Part shown: positions 8,625 through 16,614 of the stretch, piece by piece
Position numbering within the stretch: the stretch's first letter is position 1
Layout: each line of letters starts with the position of its first letter
Assembly: GCF_902703175.1 (NCBI RefSeq)
Contig: NZ_CACRYJ010000071.1
Coordinates: 62,001-126,000, forward strand
Source: Occultella aeris
GTDB taxonomy: Bacteria > Actinomycetota > Actinomycetes > Actinomycetales > Beutenbergiaceae
Direction: 5' to 3'
Length of the DNA: 64,000 bases
The notes under the pieces: model-generated
Databases searched by the model: none
Seen by the model: only the letters and a program-made list of their open reading frames with translations
Told to the model about the DNA's origin: nothing
Translations under genes and position numbers: made by a program

Positions 8625-8750
8625 TCAGTCCACCTTCTCGAAGACTGCGACCTGATTGGTGTTGGTCGAATCGATCGGTCCGATCAGGTCATGGCGGGTA
8701 TCGATGTTCCAAAGGTCGCGGTCGAGTGCCAGAGATTCCGGCCCGCCGCA
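8625..8750 (-). pseudogene. 3'-end remnant of an unidentified gene
   Basis: A 41-codon reading frame on the minus strand ends with a normal stop at 8625 and is bounded by a stop at 8751-8753. It has no ATG, GTG or TTG start. Its translation contains LALDRDLWNIDTRHDLIGP followed by IDSTNTNQVAVFEKVD, which looks like the C-terminus of a globular protein rather than random sequence. It abuts the end of pabB head to tail. I do not recognise the family. The most likely reading is the tail of a gene truncated by deletion. Confidence 0.4.
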
Positions 8751-8830
8751 CTAGGCGAGCTCTTGGTGCCCGAGCAACGGTGGCGTTCATTACGACCATC
8801 GATTAGGCGCACGTCGCTACGATCTCCTGT

Positions 8831-9718
8831 TCAGTTGCCAGGGGTGTACACCTCGCCGGTGCCCAGCTCGAAGATCTCGGCGGTGGTCAAGGAGCCGAGG
8901 TCGGTCTCGTCCGGAAGGAACGTCGCAACTCCATCGACCACTGTGCGCAGGCGCCGGCCTTCATCATCTGTGAAGGCGATGACAGTGCCAGGAAACTCAG
9001 CCAGATTGTCGTACGGGTTTAGATCGAGGAAGGCATCGGTGCTAAGCCCGGCTAACGCGGGGTTAAAGACGACGCGCACCACGCCGTCCTCGAACGTGAC
9101 GCTCTCGACGGCTATTGCCAACACCACGCCATCGTTGGCACGCCCTTCGAGATATGTGGTGAATGTGTCGATCACTTCGGCGTCGGTGACTGCTGTGCTG
9201 GTCACACCCGACGGCGGTTCTGTTTCCTCGTCGTCCGGCGTCGGGCTTGGTGAGGGCTGTGCCGGTACCGCCGGCGATGTCGGGTCTGTATCGCCGGGGC
9301 CCAATGCCTGTCCGATCAAGCCGATGAGGATGAGCGCGCCTATGAGCAGAACCCACCACTTGAGGTACCACGGCTTCGTGGCTCTTGGCGGTTGCGTGCC
9401 GTCACTGAAGTTCTGAGGGGCTTGCGAGCCGTTGTGCGGCGTTGCGGCGGCTAAGAGCGACGGAGCCGGAGACCCCGGCGACTGAGCCGCTGAGGTTCGT
9501 TCGCTCTGGTCACCGGAATCGGCGCCTTTCGCCAGTGAGGTCTGGGGCGCCGCGGAGCGAACACTTCTTGGGTTCGGCCGCCGGAGCGTGTATGTGCGAG
9601 CGGACATCAATGCGCCACCGCTCTGACCCATGAGTTCCCAACCCTGCCGCTGGAGTTTACGGGCTAGCCGGTCACTATTGACCTGCCGGACCTCGTACGG
9701 CTCCTTCTCGCGTGCCAT
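8831..9718 (-). CDS. Single-pass membrane protein of unknown function
   Basis: The protein has 295 residues. The N-terminal 40 residues are charged and cytoplasmic-looking (QVNSDRLARKLQRQGWELM). A Ser/Ala/Pro-rich linker follows, then one strong membrane helix near residues 117-138 (WWVLLIGALILIGLIG), a Pro/Thr/Glu-rich external linker, and a C-terminal domain of about 120 residues that may be extracytoplasmic. The start ATG at 9718 follows CAGGAG at eight bases. Base composition is less GC-rich than the neighbouring housekeeping genes, and the gene sits in an accessory stretch. I do not recognise the family and assign no function. Confidence 0.65.
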   Translation of the reverse strand: MAREKEPYEVRQVNSDRLARKLQRQGWELMGQSGGALMSARTYTLRRPNPRSVRSAAPQTSLAKGADSGDQSERTSAAQSPGSPAPSLLAAATPHNGSQAPQNFSDGTQPPRATKPWYLKWWVLLIGALILIGLIGQALGPGDTDPTSPAVPAQPSPSPTPDDEETEPPSGVTSTAVTDAEVIDTFTTYLEGRANDGVVLAIAVESVTFEDGVVRVVFNPALAGLSTDAFLDLNPYDNLAEFPGTVIAFTDDEGRRLRTVVDGVATFLPDETDLGSLTTAEIFELGTGEVYTPGN

Positions 9719-10109
9719 GACGGGCGCTCCTGAGCGATGTTTGCGGAGCGCATGAGTTGCACTCGCAACTCGTCAGAGCCTAGCGATCGATACGTCACCC
9801 TGCGCGGGGGGCACCGGGGAGCACCTAACCCGGAGGTGTTGGGCCAGGAGAATCGCGTTCCGGGTGTAGGCGCTCGCGGCTGTTGGCTCGTTGTCGCCAG
9901 GACGGATAACGTCGTCGATGTTGGCAAGTCGGTGCAGCCCACGCAAGCCAGTGCCGCGTGACCCCCTGGCCGTGCATGGCCCACGGGCGCGGGTTCCGTA
10001 CGAGTCGAGACCCCCAGCCACCGTCGCCACAAGGGCGTGGCGCTTGGCCCTCCCGGGCGCTGCTAGTATCGTTCCTCGTCAGCCGCACCGCCCACAAGGC
10101 GTGCGGCAC
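9719..10109. other. Intergenic stretch without a convincing gene
   Basis: Open frames on both strands here lack ribosome-binding sites and protein-like composition. The stretch holds a perfect hairpin GAGTTGC-ACTC-GCAACTC at 9754-9771, about 36 bases upstream of the membrane-protein gene, and TAGTAT at 10064-10069, a probable -10 element for tRNA-Val about 40 bases downstream. I see nothing else. Confidence 0.5.
10064..10069 (+). promoter_or_regulatory. Probable -10 element of tRNA-Val(CAC)
   Basis: TAGTAT lies 40 bases before the tRNA. The nearest -35-like hexamer, TTGGCC at 10044, is only 14 bases away, so the -35 assignment is uncertain. Confidence 0.4.
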
Positions 10110-10181
10110 GGGCGATTGGCTCAGTGGTAGAGCGCCTCGTTCACACCGAGGAGGTCACTGGTTCGAACCCAGTATCGCCCA
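10110..10181 (+). tRNA. tRNA-Val (anticodon CAC)
   Basis: The 72-base cloverleaf has acceptor stem GGGCGAT/ATCGCCC, anticodon arm CCTCG-TTCACAC-CGAGG with anticodon CAC, T arm GGTTCGAACC and discriminator A. It reads GUG codons. Its 3' half is nearly identical to tRNA-Val(GAC) at 7.1 kb, which lies in the opposite orientation. Confidence 0.95.
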
Positions 10182-10190
10182 CAGGGAAGA

Positions 10191-10216
10191 AGGAGCGGCC
10201 AGGTCCGGCCGCTCCT
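10191..10216. terminator. Hairpin between tRNA-Val and the convergent 10.3-kb gene
   Basis: AGGAGCGGCC (10191-10200) and GGCCGCTCCT (10207-10216) form a perfect 10-bp stem with a 6-base loop, followed on the plus strand by GTGCTGTTTC. It lies between convergent genes and can serve both. Confidence 0.7.
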
Positions 10217-10256
10217 GTGCTGTTTCAGAGACTCAGACTGCTCGTCGGCATCACGT

Positions 10257-10598
10257 TCAGCGGTACTCGGCGACGACCTCGATCATGCCGACGATGTGCC
10301 GGTTGAAGTCCTCGAGATCCTCGGCCGGGATCCAGTACTCGAGGATCGTCCGACCGCCCACTTGTTGCACGTCGTACTTGTCGAGGAACGCCTTCTCGAC
10401 GTCGAAGCGGGTCACGAAGCCCACGCCGCTCGCCTTGACGTTCCAGTCGCGGGCGATCTTCGTCGCGTAGTCCTCGTTCAGCACGGGGTAGAAGATCGGC
10501 TGGTCCGGCAATCGTGAGGGCCACTCGTGCCAGCCCGAGGCTTCAACGAGCGCGAGTTCTTCGGGACCGGTCGGGCGCCAGAGCGTCACTGTCTCCAT
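10257..10598 (-). CDS. Small conserved protein, often labelled ADP-ribosylation/crystallin J1
   Basis: This cytoplasmic protein of 113 residues has no membrane segment. It begins METVTLWRPTGPEELALVE and carries LPDQPIFYPVLNEDYA and GGRTILEYWIPAEDL. From memory these resemble a small bacterial family that databases label ADP-ribosylation/crystallin J1, but no ADP-ribosylglycohydrolase motif is present and the label should not be read as a function. I chose the ATG at 10598 because similarity begins there; the frame is open further upstream but that part is Pro/Ser-rich and not protein-like. The Shine-Dalgarno sequence is weak. It stands alone, convergent with tRNA-Val. Confidence 0.7.
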   Translation of the reverse strand: METVTLWRPTGPEELALVEASGWHEWPSRLPDQPIFYPVLNEDYATKIARDWNVKASGVGFVTRFDVEKAFLDKYDVQQVGGRTILEYWIPAEDLEDFNRHIVGMIEVVAEYR

Positions 10599-10767
10599 CG
10601 ACGTAACTCTGGCCCACGGCATTTCGCCCGGCGGATCTGCCACGCCGTCCGACCGACGTTGTGCTCCAATCCCTGGTGACGTTGATTGCTGCGCCGGCGC
10701 TGAGATCGTTGGCGGTGCCGGAGTCGGTTGGAGGAGCAACGCCTGGGCTCCACCACTGCGGGCGCTC

Positions 10768-11169
10768 TCAGTCCCCGATGAACCAGAGGTATCGGTGCAC
10801 GCGCTCAGTAGCCACTGCCATCAGGCGCTCCAACTCGTCGAGCATCGGCTGACGATCGGTGCCGAGTCGTGTTCGCAAGAACTCGACCTCACGTGGCAAC
10901 TGCCACTTGATCTGTAGACGGTTGAACACGGTGTCGCCGTAGGCGTCCACGGCGATGAGGAGTGGCGTATCAGAGAAGTTCATGGCCTCTTTCGACGGCG
11001 TCCACGTGAGCGCACCCTCATCGATCCGGTCGCCCCGCTCTGGCATCTCCGTACGCACCCACATGCTGATCGGCACACCGGATCTTCCCACAATCGAGTC
11101 CCCGCACATCGACCTGGCCGTCGTCGTGCGGTATGGCGTGCGGTCGGTCTGCACGTCGCAGTGGCGCAT
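10768..11169 (-). CDS. Hypothetical protein
   Basis: The frame of up to 133 residues matches no family I know. The C-terminal two thirds look like a folded protein, with FNRLQIKWQLPREVEFLRTRL and DELERLMAVATERVHRYLWF predicted as helices. The true start may be an internal ATG, for example at MPERGDRIDEGAL, because the first 40 residues are basic and unlike the rest. No clear ribosome-binding site precedes any of the candidates. It is divergent from the hydrolase pseudogene and lies in the less GC-rich accessory stretch. Confidence 0.5.
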   Translation of the reverse strand: MRHCDVQTDRTPYRTTTARSMCGDSIVGRSGVPISMWVRTEMPERGDRIDEGALTWTPSKEAMNFSDTPLLIAVDAYGDTVFNRLQIKWQLPREVEFLRTRLGTDRQPMLDELERLMAVATERVHRYLWFIGD

Positions 11170-11284
11170 TGTTGAACGAGACAGCGATTGGCGGCGTGGT
11201 CTGTTCGTCCGTGGAGGTGCGTGGGTACTGGCTAGTCTCAGCGTGAGATCGGCGAGGCGGCCGGCCGACGTGGAAGGTCACACG

Positions 11285-12063
11285 ATGACGATCTTCGAGG
11301 GCGTCACCCCAGAGTCCGTCCAGACGCCCCGGTTGCGGGCGAACGTACTACGCCGGCCGGCGATGTCCGCCAGGCGCCGCACCGTGGTGTTCGTCCACGG
11401 CAAATGTGTCGTCGTCCCTGTTCTGGCAGCCCCTGATGCTGGCCCCGCCTGCGGACTTTGATGCCTACGCAATCGACCTGCGCGGGTTTGGTGAGTCCGA
11501 GATGCTGCCGGTCGACGCCACGCGCGGCCTGCGGGACTTCAGCGACGACGTCCGCGGCGTGATCGAGGCGCTCGGCCTGGGCGACGCCGTGGACCTGGTC
11601 GGGTGGCGCATGGGCGCCGGGGTGGTGCTGCGGTACGCGCTCGACCACCCGGTCCGCACCCTGACCCCGCAGGCTCCGGTCTCGCCCTACGGATTCGGTG
11701 GCACCCGCGGCACCGACGGCGAACGACTCACGCCCGACGACCCCGCGGTGTCGGCGCAGGTGGTGCGAACCCCGACTTCGTGGCCCGCCTCGAGACCGGC
11801 GACACCAGCGATGTGGCGCCGACGTCGCCGCGCTCGGTGTACCGCTCGTCAACCAGCTTGATGCCACCGGCGTGATCCCGGGCTGGCCGGACGCGGACGT
11901 GGCCCCGCCGAGCCCGATGGTCTCCCAGACCCGCGCGGTGCTGGACGCTTACGCGGCGGCCGGCGGCACCTACCGCGAGGTGCTGCTCGAGGGCGCCGGG
12001 CACTCGCCGCACCTCGAGCGCCAAGCCGAGTTCCTCGAGGCCCTGACCGAACACCTCGCGTGA
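11285..12063 (+). pseudogene. Decayed alpha/beta hydrolase
   Basis: The remains of an alpha/beta hydrolase are spread over three reading frames. Frame one (from the ATG at 11285, after GGAAGG) gives MTIFEGVTPESVQTPRLRAN to VVFVHG. An extra A near 11402-11404 moves the rest (VSSSLFWQPLMLAPPADFDAY, DLRGFGESE) into the next frame. Near 11750 coding passes to another frame (GANPDFVARLETGDTSD) and then to a third (VIPGWPDADVAPPSPMV to GAGHSPHLERQAEFLEALTE). About 60 residues seem to be missing before the last part. The nucleophile elbow reads GWRMG, with Arg at 11607-11609 instead of the catalytic Ser. Oxyanion and His regions are still recognisable, so decay is recent. Confidence 0.8.
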
Positions 12064-12074
12064 ACACGACAGCG

Positions 12075-12104
12075 CGCCGCCCGGGTGCGGGCCCCCGGGC
12101 GGCG
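12075..12104 (+). terminator. Terminator hairpin after the hydrolase pseudogene
   Basis: CGCCGCCCGGG (12075-12085) pairs perfectly with CCCGGGCGGCG (12094-12104) across an 8-base loop, 12 bases after the pseudogene stop. TAATCT follows. It is likely the original terminator of the hydrolase gene. Confidence 0.65.
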
Positions 12105-12144
12105 TAATCTGAGCGCCTGCGGACGCCGCCGGCGAGGAGCACCC

Positions 12145-12306
12145 ATGGGCATCGACGACATCATCAGCAAGGCCAAGGCCGAGGCGAGCCCGGATGGCCT
12201 CGAGGCCCTCTCGGAGCAGATCGCCGAGCAGATCAAGGACCGCACGCCCGAGGAGATCGACGAGATCACCGGTCAGGCCGCGGCGAAGGCAAAGGAACTG
12301 GGCTGA
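12145..12306 (+). CDS. Small acidic helical protein
   Basis: A 53-residue protein begins [14 protein letters not shown] and ends [12 protein letters not shown]. It is rich in Ala, Glu, Lys and Asp, has no Cys or membrane segment, and is predicted to be almost entirely amphipathic helix. GGCGAGGAG lies a few bases before the ATG. It resembles in style the small actinobacterial antitoxin-like or stress proteins, but no toxin partner is next to it. It lies 101 bases upstream of thrS on the same strand. Function unknown. Confidence 0.6.
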   Translation: MGIDDIISKAKAEASPDGLEALSEQIAEQIKDRTPEEIDEITGQAAAKAKELG

Positions 12307-12407
12307 GCGTCCGGCAGCCGGGCGTGCGCGGCCGATCGGCCCCGGCGGACTCGCTACGATCGAGCCGTCAGTTCATCGCCTCACCCATGCCCGCTTGGAG
12401 CCACAAC

Positions 12408-14417
12408 GTGCCCGACCTGAACCTGCTCATCGATGGTGTCGAACGCTCTGTCGAGGTCGGCACCACGGCGAGCGACCTGTACGCCGAGCAGCGCAACGTC
12501 GTCGCCGTCCGCGTGGACGGCGAGCTACGTGACCTCGCGGTCGCGCTCGACGGTGCCGCCGCCGTCGAGGCGGTGACGATCGACAGCCCGGACGGGCTGA
12601 GCATCCTGCGGCACTCCGCTGCGCACGTGCTCGCCCAGGCGGTGCAGCAGGTGAACCCGGACGCCAAGCTCGGCATCGGCCCGCCGATCACCGACGGCTT
12701 CTACTACGACTTCGAGGTGGCGGAACCGTTCACTCCCGACTCCCTCAAGGCGCTCGAGAAGGCCATGCAGCGGATCATCAAGGAGGGCCAGACCTTCCGT
12801 CGTCGGGTGGTCAGCGATGACGAGGCGCGCGCCGAGCTCGCCGCCGAGCCGTACAAGCTCGAGTTGATCGGTCTGAAGGGTTCCGGCGCGGACGCGTCCG
12901 CAGCCGCCGAGGGCGCGGGGGCCGAGGTCGGTGCCGGCGAGCTCACCATCTACGACAACCTGCGCCGCGACGGTGCGACCGCGTGGAAGGACCTCTGCCG
13001 CGGCCCGCACCTGCCCTCCACCCGGCTGATCGGCAACGGCTTCTCCCTGATGCGCAGCGCTGCCGCGTACTGGCGCGGCAGCGAGAAGAACCCGCAGCTC
13101 CAGCGCATCTACGGCACCGCCTGGCCCACGAAGGACGAGCTCGTCGCGTACAAGGAGCGGCTCGCCGAGGCCGAGCGCCGAGATCACCGCAAGCTCGGCG
13201 CGGAGATGGACCTGTTCTCCTTCCCCGAGGAGGTCGGCTCGGGGCTCCCGGTGTTCCACCCCAAGGGTGCGATGATCCGGATGGAGATGGAGGACTACTC
13301 GCGTCGCCGGCACATCGAGGCCGGGTACTCCTTCGTGAACACCCCGCACATCACCAAGGCGAAACTGTTCCAGACCTCGAGGCACCTGGACTGGTACGCC
13401 GAGGGGATGTACCCGCCGATGCACCTGGACGAGGTGCGCGACGCCGACGGCGAGGTGACCCGGGCCGGCCAGGACTACTACCTGAAGCCGATGAACTGCC
13501 CGATGCACAATCTGGTGTTCAGCGCCCGGGGCCGCTCCTACCGCGAGCTGCCGCTGCGGCTGTTCGAGTTCGGGCACGTGTACCGGTACGAGAAGTCCGG
13601 CGTGGTGCACGGACTGACCCGTGCCCGCGGGTTCACCCAGGACGATGCGCATATCTACACCACCCGTGAGCAGATGCGCGACGAGCTCGCGTCGCTGCTG
13701 TCCTTCGTGCTCGACCTGCTCAAGGACTACGGCCTGGACGACTTCTACCTGGAGCTGTCCACCCGGGACCCGGAGAAGTCCGTCGGGGACGAGGCCACCT
13801 GGGAGGAGGCGACCCGGGTCCTCGAGGAGGTCGCAGGAGACTCGGGGCTCGAGCTCGTGCCGGACCCGGGCGGCGCCGCGTTCTACGGGCCGAAGATCTC
13901 CGTGCAGGCCAAGGACGCGATCGGGCGCACCTGGCAGCTCTCCACGATCCAGCTCGACTTCTTCGAGCCGGAGCTGTTCGAGCTCGAGTACACCGCGAGC
14001 GACGGCAGCCGGCAGCGGCCCGTGATGATCCACCGAGCCCTTTTCGGATCCATCGAGCGGTTTTTCGGTGTGCTTCTGGAGCACTATGCCGGCGCCTTCC
14101 CCCCGTGGCTCGCCCCCGTGCAGGTGGTCGCGGTCCCGGTGGCGGAACCGTTCAACGACTACCTCGCCGACGTCGTCGCCCAGTTGCGCACCGCCGGCGT
14201 GCGCGCCGAGGTGGACGCCGGCGACGACCGGTTCAACAAGAAGATCCGCACCGCCACCAAGGACAAGGTGCCGTTCGTTCTGATCGCCGGCGGTGAGGAC
14301 GCCGAGGCCGGTGCGGTCTCGTTCCGGTACCGGGACGGCAGCCAGCGCAACGGGGTGCCAGTGCCGGAGGCGATCTCGCTGATCACCGACGCGATCCGGC
14401 AGCGGGTCCAGGTCTGA
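12408..14417 (+). CDS. thrS: Threonyl-tRNA synthetase
   Basis: This class II synthetase charges tRNA-Thr. From the GTG at 12408 it is 669 residues with the full order: TGS domain (to about residue 60), SAD editing domain with its [11 protein letters not shown] motif, catalytic core, and anticodon-binding domain. Core marks are [10 protein letters not shown] with the zinc-binding Cys, the class II motif near HVYRYEKSG, and [16 protein letters not shown] chose GTG 12408 because GGAG lies seven bases upstream; ATG at 12387 and GTG at 12324 are in frame but lack a Shine-Dalgarno sequence. It is followed after one base by the HIT gene and begins the thrS-HIT-pgsA-acyltransferase-pimA operon, the order also known in mycobacteria. 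Confidence 0.96.
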   Translation: MPDLNLLIDGVERSVEVGTTASDLYAEQRNVVAVRVDGELRDLAVALDGAAAVEAVTIDSPDGLSILRHSAAHVLAQAVQQVNPDAKLGIGPPITDGFYYDFEVAEPFTPDSLKALEKAMQRIIKEGQTFRRRVVSDDEARAELAAEPYKLELIGLKGSGADASAAAEGAGAEVGAGELTIYDNLRRDGATAWKDLCRGPHLPSTRLIGNGFSLMRSAAAYWRGSEKNPQLQRIYGTAWPTKDELVAYKERLAEAERRDHRKLGAEMDLFSFPEEVGSGLPVFHPKGAMIRMEMEDYSRRRHIEAGYSFVNTPHITKAKLFQTSRHLDWYAEGMYPPMHLDEVRDADGEVTRAGQDYYLKPMNCPMHNLVFSARGRSYRELPLRLFEFGHVYRYEKSGVVHGLTRARGFTQDDAHIYTTREQMRDELASLLSFVLDLLKDYGLDDFYLELSTRDPEKSVGDEATWEEATRVLEEVAGDSGLELVPDPGGAAFYGPKISVQAKDAIGRTWQLSTIQLDFFEPELFELEYTASDGSRQRPVMIHRALFGSIERFFGVLLEHYAGAFPPWLAPVQVVAVPVAEPFNDYLADVVAQLRTAGVRAEVDAGDDRFNKKIRTATKDKVPFVLIAGGEDAEAGAVSFRYRDGSQRNGVPVPEAISLITDAIRQRVQV

Positions 14418-14418
14418 C

Positions 14419-14979
14419 GTGGCGCCTGACGTCGAGGATGCCGGCGCTCACCCGGGCGAGCCGGACGGCTACCAGCGGCTCTGGACCCCACACCGGATGG
14501 CCTACATCGGTGGGGAGTCCAAGCCTGTCTCCGACGCCGCCGGGGACTGCCCGTTCTGTGCCGCGCCGAAGCGGGCCGACGACGAGGCCCTGATCGTCCA
14601 CCGGGGCGAGACCGGGTACGTGCTGCTGAACCTCTACCCGTACAACTCCGGGCACCTGCTGGTCTGCCCGTACCGGCACGTGGCCGACCTGGTGGACCTG
14701 ACCACGGCAGAACGGCACGAGCTTGACGACCTGGTGGTGGCCTCGATCCACGCGCTCACTGCGGCCAAGCACCCGGACGGGTTCAACCTCGGCATGAACC
14801 AGGGTTCTGCCGCCGGCGCCGGGGTGGCCGCGCACGCGCACCAGCACGTCGTGCCCCGCTGGTCCGGGGACGCCAACTTCCTTCCGATCGTGGGCCGCAC
14901 GAAGGCCCTCCCGGAGTTGCTCGCCGACACCCGCGCCGAGCTCGCGGCCGCCTGGGGGAGTTCCGATGGTGCTCGGTAG
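14419..14979 (+). CDS. HIT-family protein, probable Ap4A phosphorylase
   Basis: The protein has 186 residues with the histidine-triad motif HAHQH at 139-143 and catalytic H141, plus a CPFC pair at 44-47 that may bind zinc. Its position between thrS and pgsA matches mycobacterial Rv2613c, which is an Ap4A phosphorylase. Ap4A is a by-product of aminoacyl-tRNA synthetases, so cotranscription with thrS makes sense. The assignment rests on motif and synteny; a hydrolase activity is the alternative. The GTG start lies one base after the thrS stop, and the 3' end overlaps pgsA by 14 bases. Confidence 0.85.
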   Translation: MAPDVEDAGAHPGEPDGYQRLWTPHRMAYIGGESKPVSDAAGDCPFCAAPKRADDEALIVHRGETGYVLLNLYPYNSGHLLVCPYRHVADLVDLTTAERHELDDLVVASIHALTAAKHPDGFNLGMNQGSAAGAGVAAHAHQHVVPRWSGDANFLPIVGRTKALPELLADTRAELAAAWGSSDGAR

Positions 14980-15637
14980 CCGCGGCCGCGGCTTCAGCTC
15001 GGTCGTGTTCGGGCCCGTCGCGCGGCTGCTGGTCCGCCTGCACGTCAGCCCGGACGCGGTCACTGTCGCGGGGACGGTGGCCGTCTCCTCGGCAGCGCTG
15101 ATCCTTTTCCCGCAGGGGTACCTGGTGGCCGGCGCCCTGATCACCGGGATCCTCGTGCTCACCGACTCCGTCGACGGTCTGATGGCGCGCCAGATCGGGC
15201 GGACCAGCCAGTTCGGTGCCTACCTCGACTCCACGATGGACCGGATCTCGGACTCGGCGATCTTCGCCGGCCTGATCCTGTACTTCGTGAACGCGCCCGA
15301 CGGCGACTGGCGGATGCCCGGCATCATCGCCGCCCTCGCATGCCTGATCCTGGGCAGCCTGGTGTCCTACGCCCGGGCTCGCGCGGAGGGGCTCGACTTC
15401 ACCGCCAAGGTCGGCCTCGCCGAACGCGCGGACCGGCTCATCGTCGCGCTCGTGGCGACCCTCGCCGTCGGGCTCGGCGCCCCGACCGCGGTGCTCGTCC
15501 TCGCGCTCTGCCTGCTCGCCCTGGCCAGTCTCTACACGGTCGGCCAACGCACCGCCACGGTGTACCGGCAGGCCGACGCGCGCGACGCGGCGCAGCGCGA
15601 CGCCGCGGGCCGCGACGGGGGAGGATCGCAAGCATGA
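14966..15637 (+). CDS. pgsA: Phosphatidylinositol phosphate synthase (CDP-alcohol phosphatidyltransferase)
   Basis: This integral membrane enzyme joins CDP-diacylglycerol to inositol-1-phosphate, the first step to phosphatidylinositol and PIMs. It has 223 residues and about six membrane helices. The CDP-alcohol motif is complete: D67-x2-D70-G71-x2-A74-R75-x8-G84-x3-D88-x3-D92. GGGGGAG precedes the ATG. It overlaps the HIT gene and shares ATGA with the following acyltransferase. The neighbouring PimA and acyltransferase genes favour inositol phosphate over glycerol phosphate as substrate. The C-terminal tail is Ala/Asp-rich and probably unstructured. Confidence 0.92.
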   Translation: MVLGSRGRGFSSVVFGPVARLLVRLHVSPDAVTVAGTVAVSSAALILFPQGYLVAGALITGILVLTDSVDGLMARQIGRTSQFGAYLDSTMDRISDSAIFAGLILYFVNAPDGDWRMPGIIAALACLILGSLVSYARARAEGLDFTAKVGLAERADRLIVALVATLAVGLGAPTAVLVLALCLLALASLYTVGQRTATVYRQADARDAAQRDAAGRDGGGSQA

Positions 15638-16614
15638 GGCGACCGGACCCCGCCAAGGCGTTCCAGATCGCGTGGAAGGTTGTCGGGAGGATGCCCCGAT
15701 CCCTGGCTCGCGGCGTCTTCGACGTGATCGCCATCGGTGCGCACACCGCCCGGATCGGCGGGGTGCGTCAGCTCGAGGCGAACCTCGCCCGGGTGCGGCC
15801 CGAGGCGGACGCCCGGGCGTTGCGCCGGCTGTCCCGCGCCGGGATGCGTTCATACATGCGGTATTACTGCGAGTCGTTCCAACTGCCGTCGATGACCGCA
15901 GCGGAGCGGGACGCCCGGGTGCGGGCCATCGGTGCCGACGCGGTCCGTGAGCACGTGCAGGGTGGCGGTTCGGTGGTGATGGCGCTCGGCCACGCCGGCA
16001 ACTGGGACCTCGCCGGCGCCTGGGCGCAGGAGCACGTCGGCCGGGTGGTGACCGTCGCCGAGAAACTCGAGCCGGAGGAGCTGTTCCGGGAGTTCCTCGC
16101 GTTCCGGGAGGGCCTTGGCATGGTCATCGTGCCCTACGAGCGCGGCTCCGGGGTGTTCCGGCGGCTGATCTCCGAGGCCCGCGATCCGGCCCTGATCCCG
16201 CTGCTGGCGGACCGGGACCTGTCCCGGTCCGGCGTGGAGGTACTTCTCGGCGACGTCCCGATGCGGGTGGCCCCGGGCCCCGCGGCCCTCGCGATGGCCT
16301 CCCGGTCGGCACTGTCCCCGGTGTTCATCCACTACGAGCGACTGTCCGGGGCCCGCAGGCGGACCGCGCGCAGCCCGTGGGGCATCGTCATCGAGTTCTG
16401 CGACTTCGTCGACCTGCCCGACGGCGGCGCGCGCCAAGGTTCTGGCGGTGCGGCCCGGGAGGAGCGCACCCAGGTGCTCACCCAGCTCTGGTTCGACGTC
16501 TGGGCGGCGCGGGTGCGGGAGCACCCGCAGGACTGGCACATGCTGCAGAAGGTGTTCACCGCGGACCTGGACCCGGACCGGCTGGCCCGCGCGAGCGTGG
16601 AGCAGGCGCCGTGA
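15634..16614 (+). CDS. patA: Phosphatidylinositol mannoside acyltransferase
   Basis: This member of the LpxL/HtrB-type acyltransferase family adds a fatty acid to the mannose of PIM1/PIM2 at the inner face of the membrane. It has 326 residues. The HX4D motif is GHAGNWD with H120 and D125, and an amphipathic N-terminus may bind the membrane. Synteny with Rv2611c (between pgsA and pimA) supports the PatA role. The ATG at 15634 overlaps the pgsA stop (ATGA) and the stop overlaps pimA (GTGA), so the cluster is translationally coupled. The symbol is by analogy. Confidence 0.88.
   Translation: MRRPDPAKAFQIAWKVVGRMPRSLARGVFDVIAIGAHTARIGGVRQLEANLARVRPEADARALRRLSRAGMRSYMRYYCESFQLPSMTAAERDARVRAIGADAVREHVQGGGSVVMALGHAGNWDLAGAWAQEHVGRVVTVAEKLEPEELFREFLAFREGLGMVIVPYERGSGVFRRLISEARDPALIPLLADRDLSRSGVEVLLGDVPMRVAPGPAALAMASRSALSPVFIHYERLSGARRRTARSPWGIVIEFCDFVDLPDGGARQGSGGAAREERTQVLTQLWFDVWAARVREHPQDWHMLQKVFTADLDPDRLARASVEQAP

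Noticed and set aside
7134-10181. Inverted copies of tRNA-Val as borders of an integrated element
   Set aside because: The shared 3' halves are what is expected of two valine isoacceptors. They are in opposite orientation, no integrase is present, and pabB, a core gene, lies between them.
10599-10739. N-terminal extension of the 10.3-kb gene
   Set aside because: The extra 47 residues are Pro/Ser/Gln-rich and unlike the conserved part, and no ribosome-binding site precedes them.
12085-12144. An earlier in-frame start for the 53-residue protein before thrS
   Set aside because: The extra residues are Arg-rich, come from the hairpin region and have no ribosome-binding site; GAGGAG points to the ATG at 12145.
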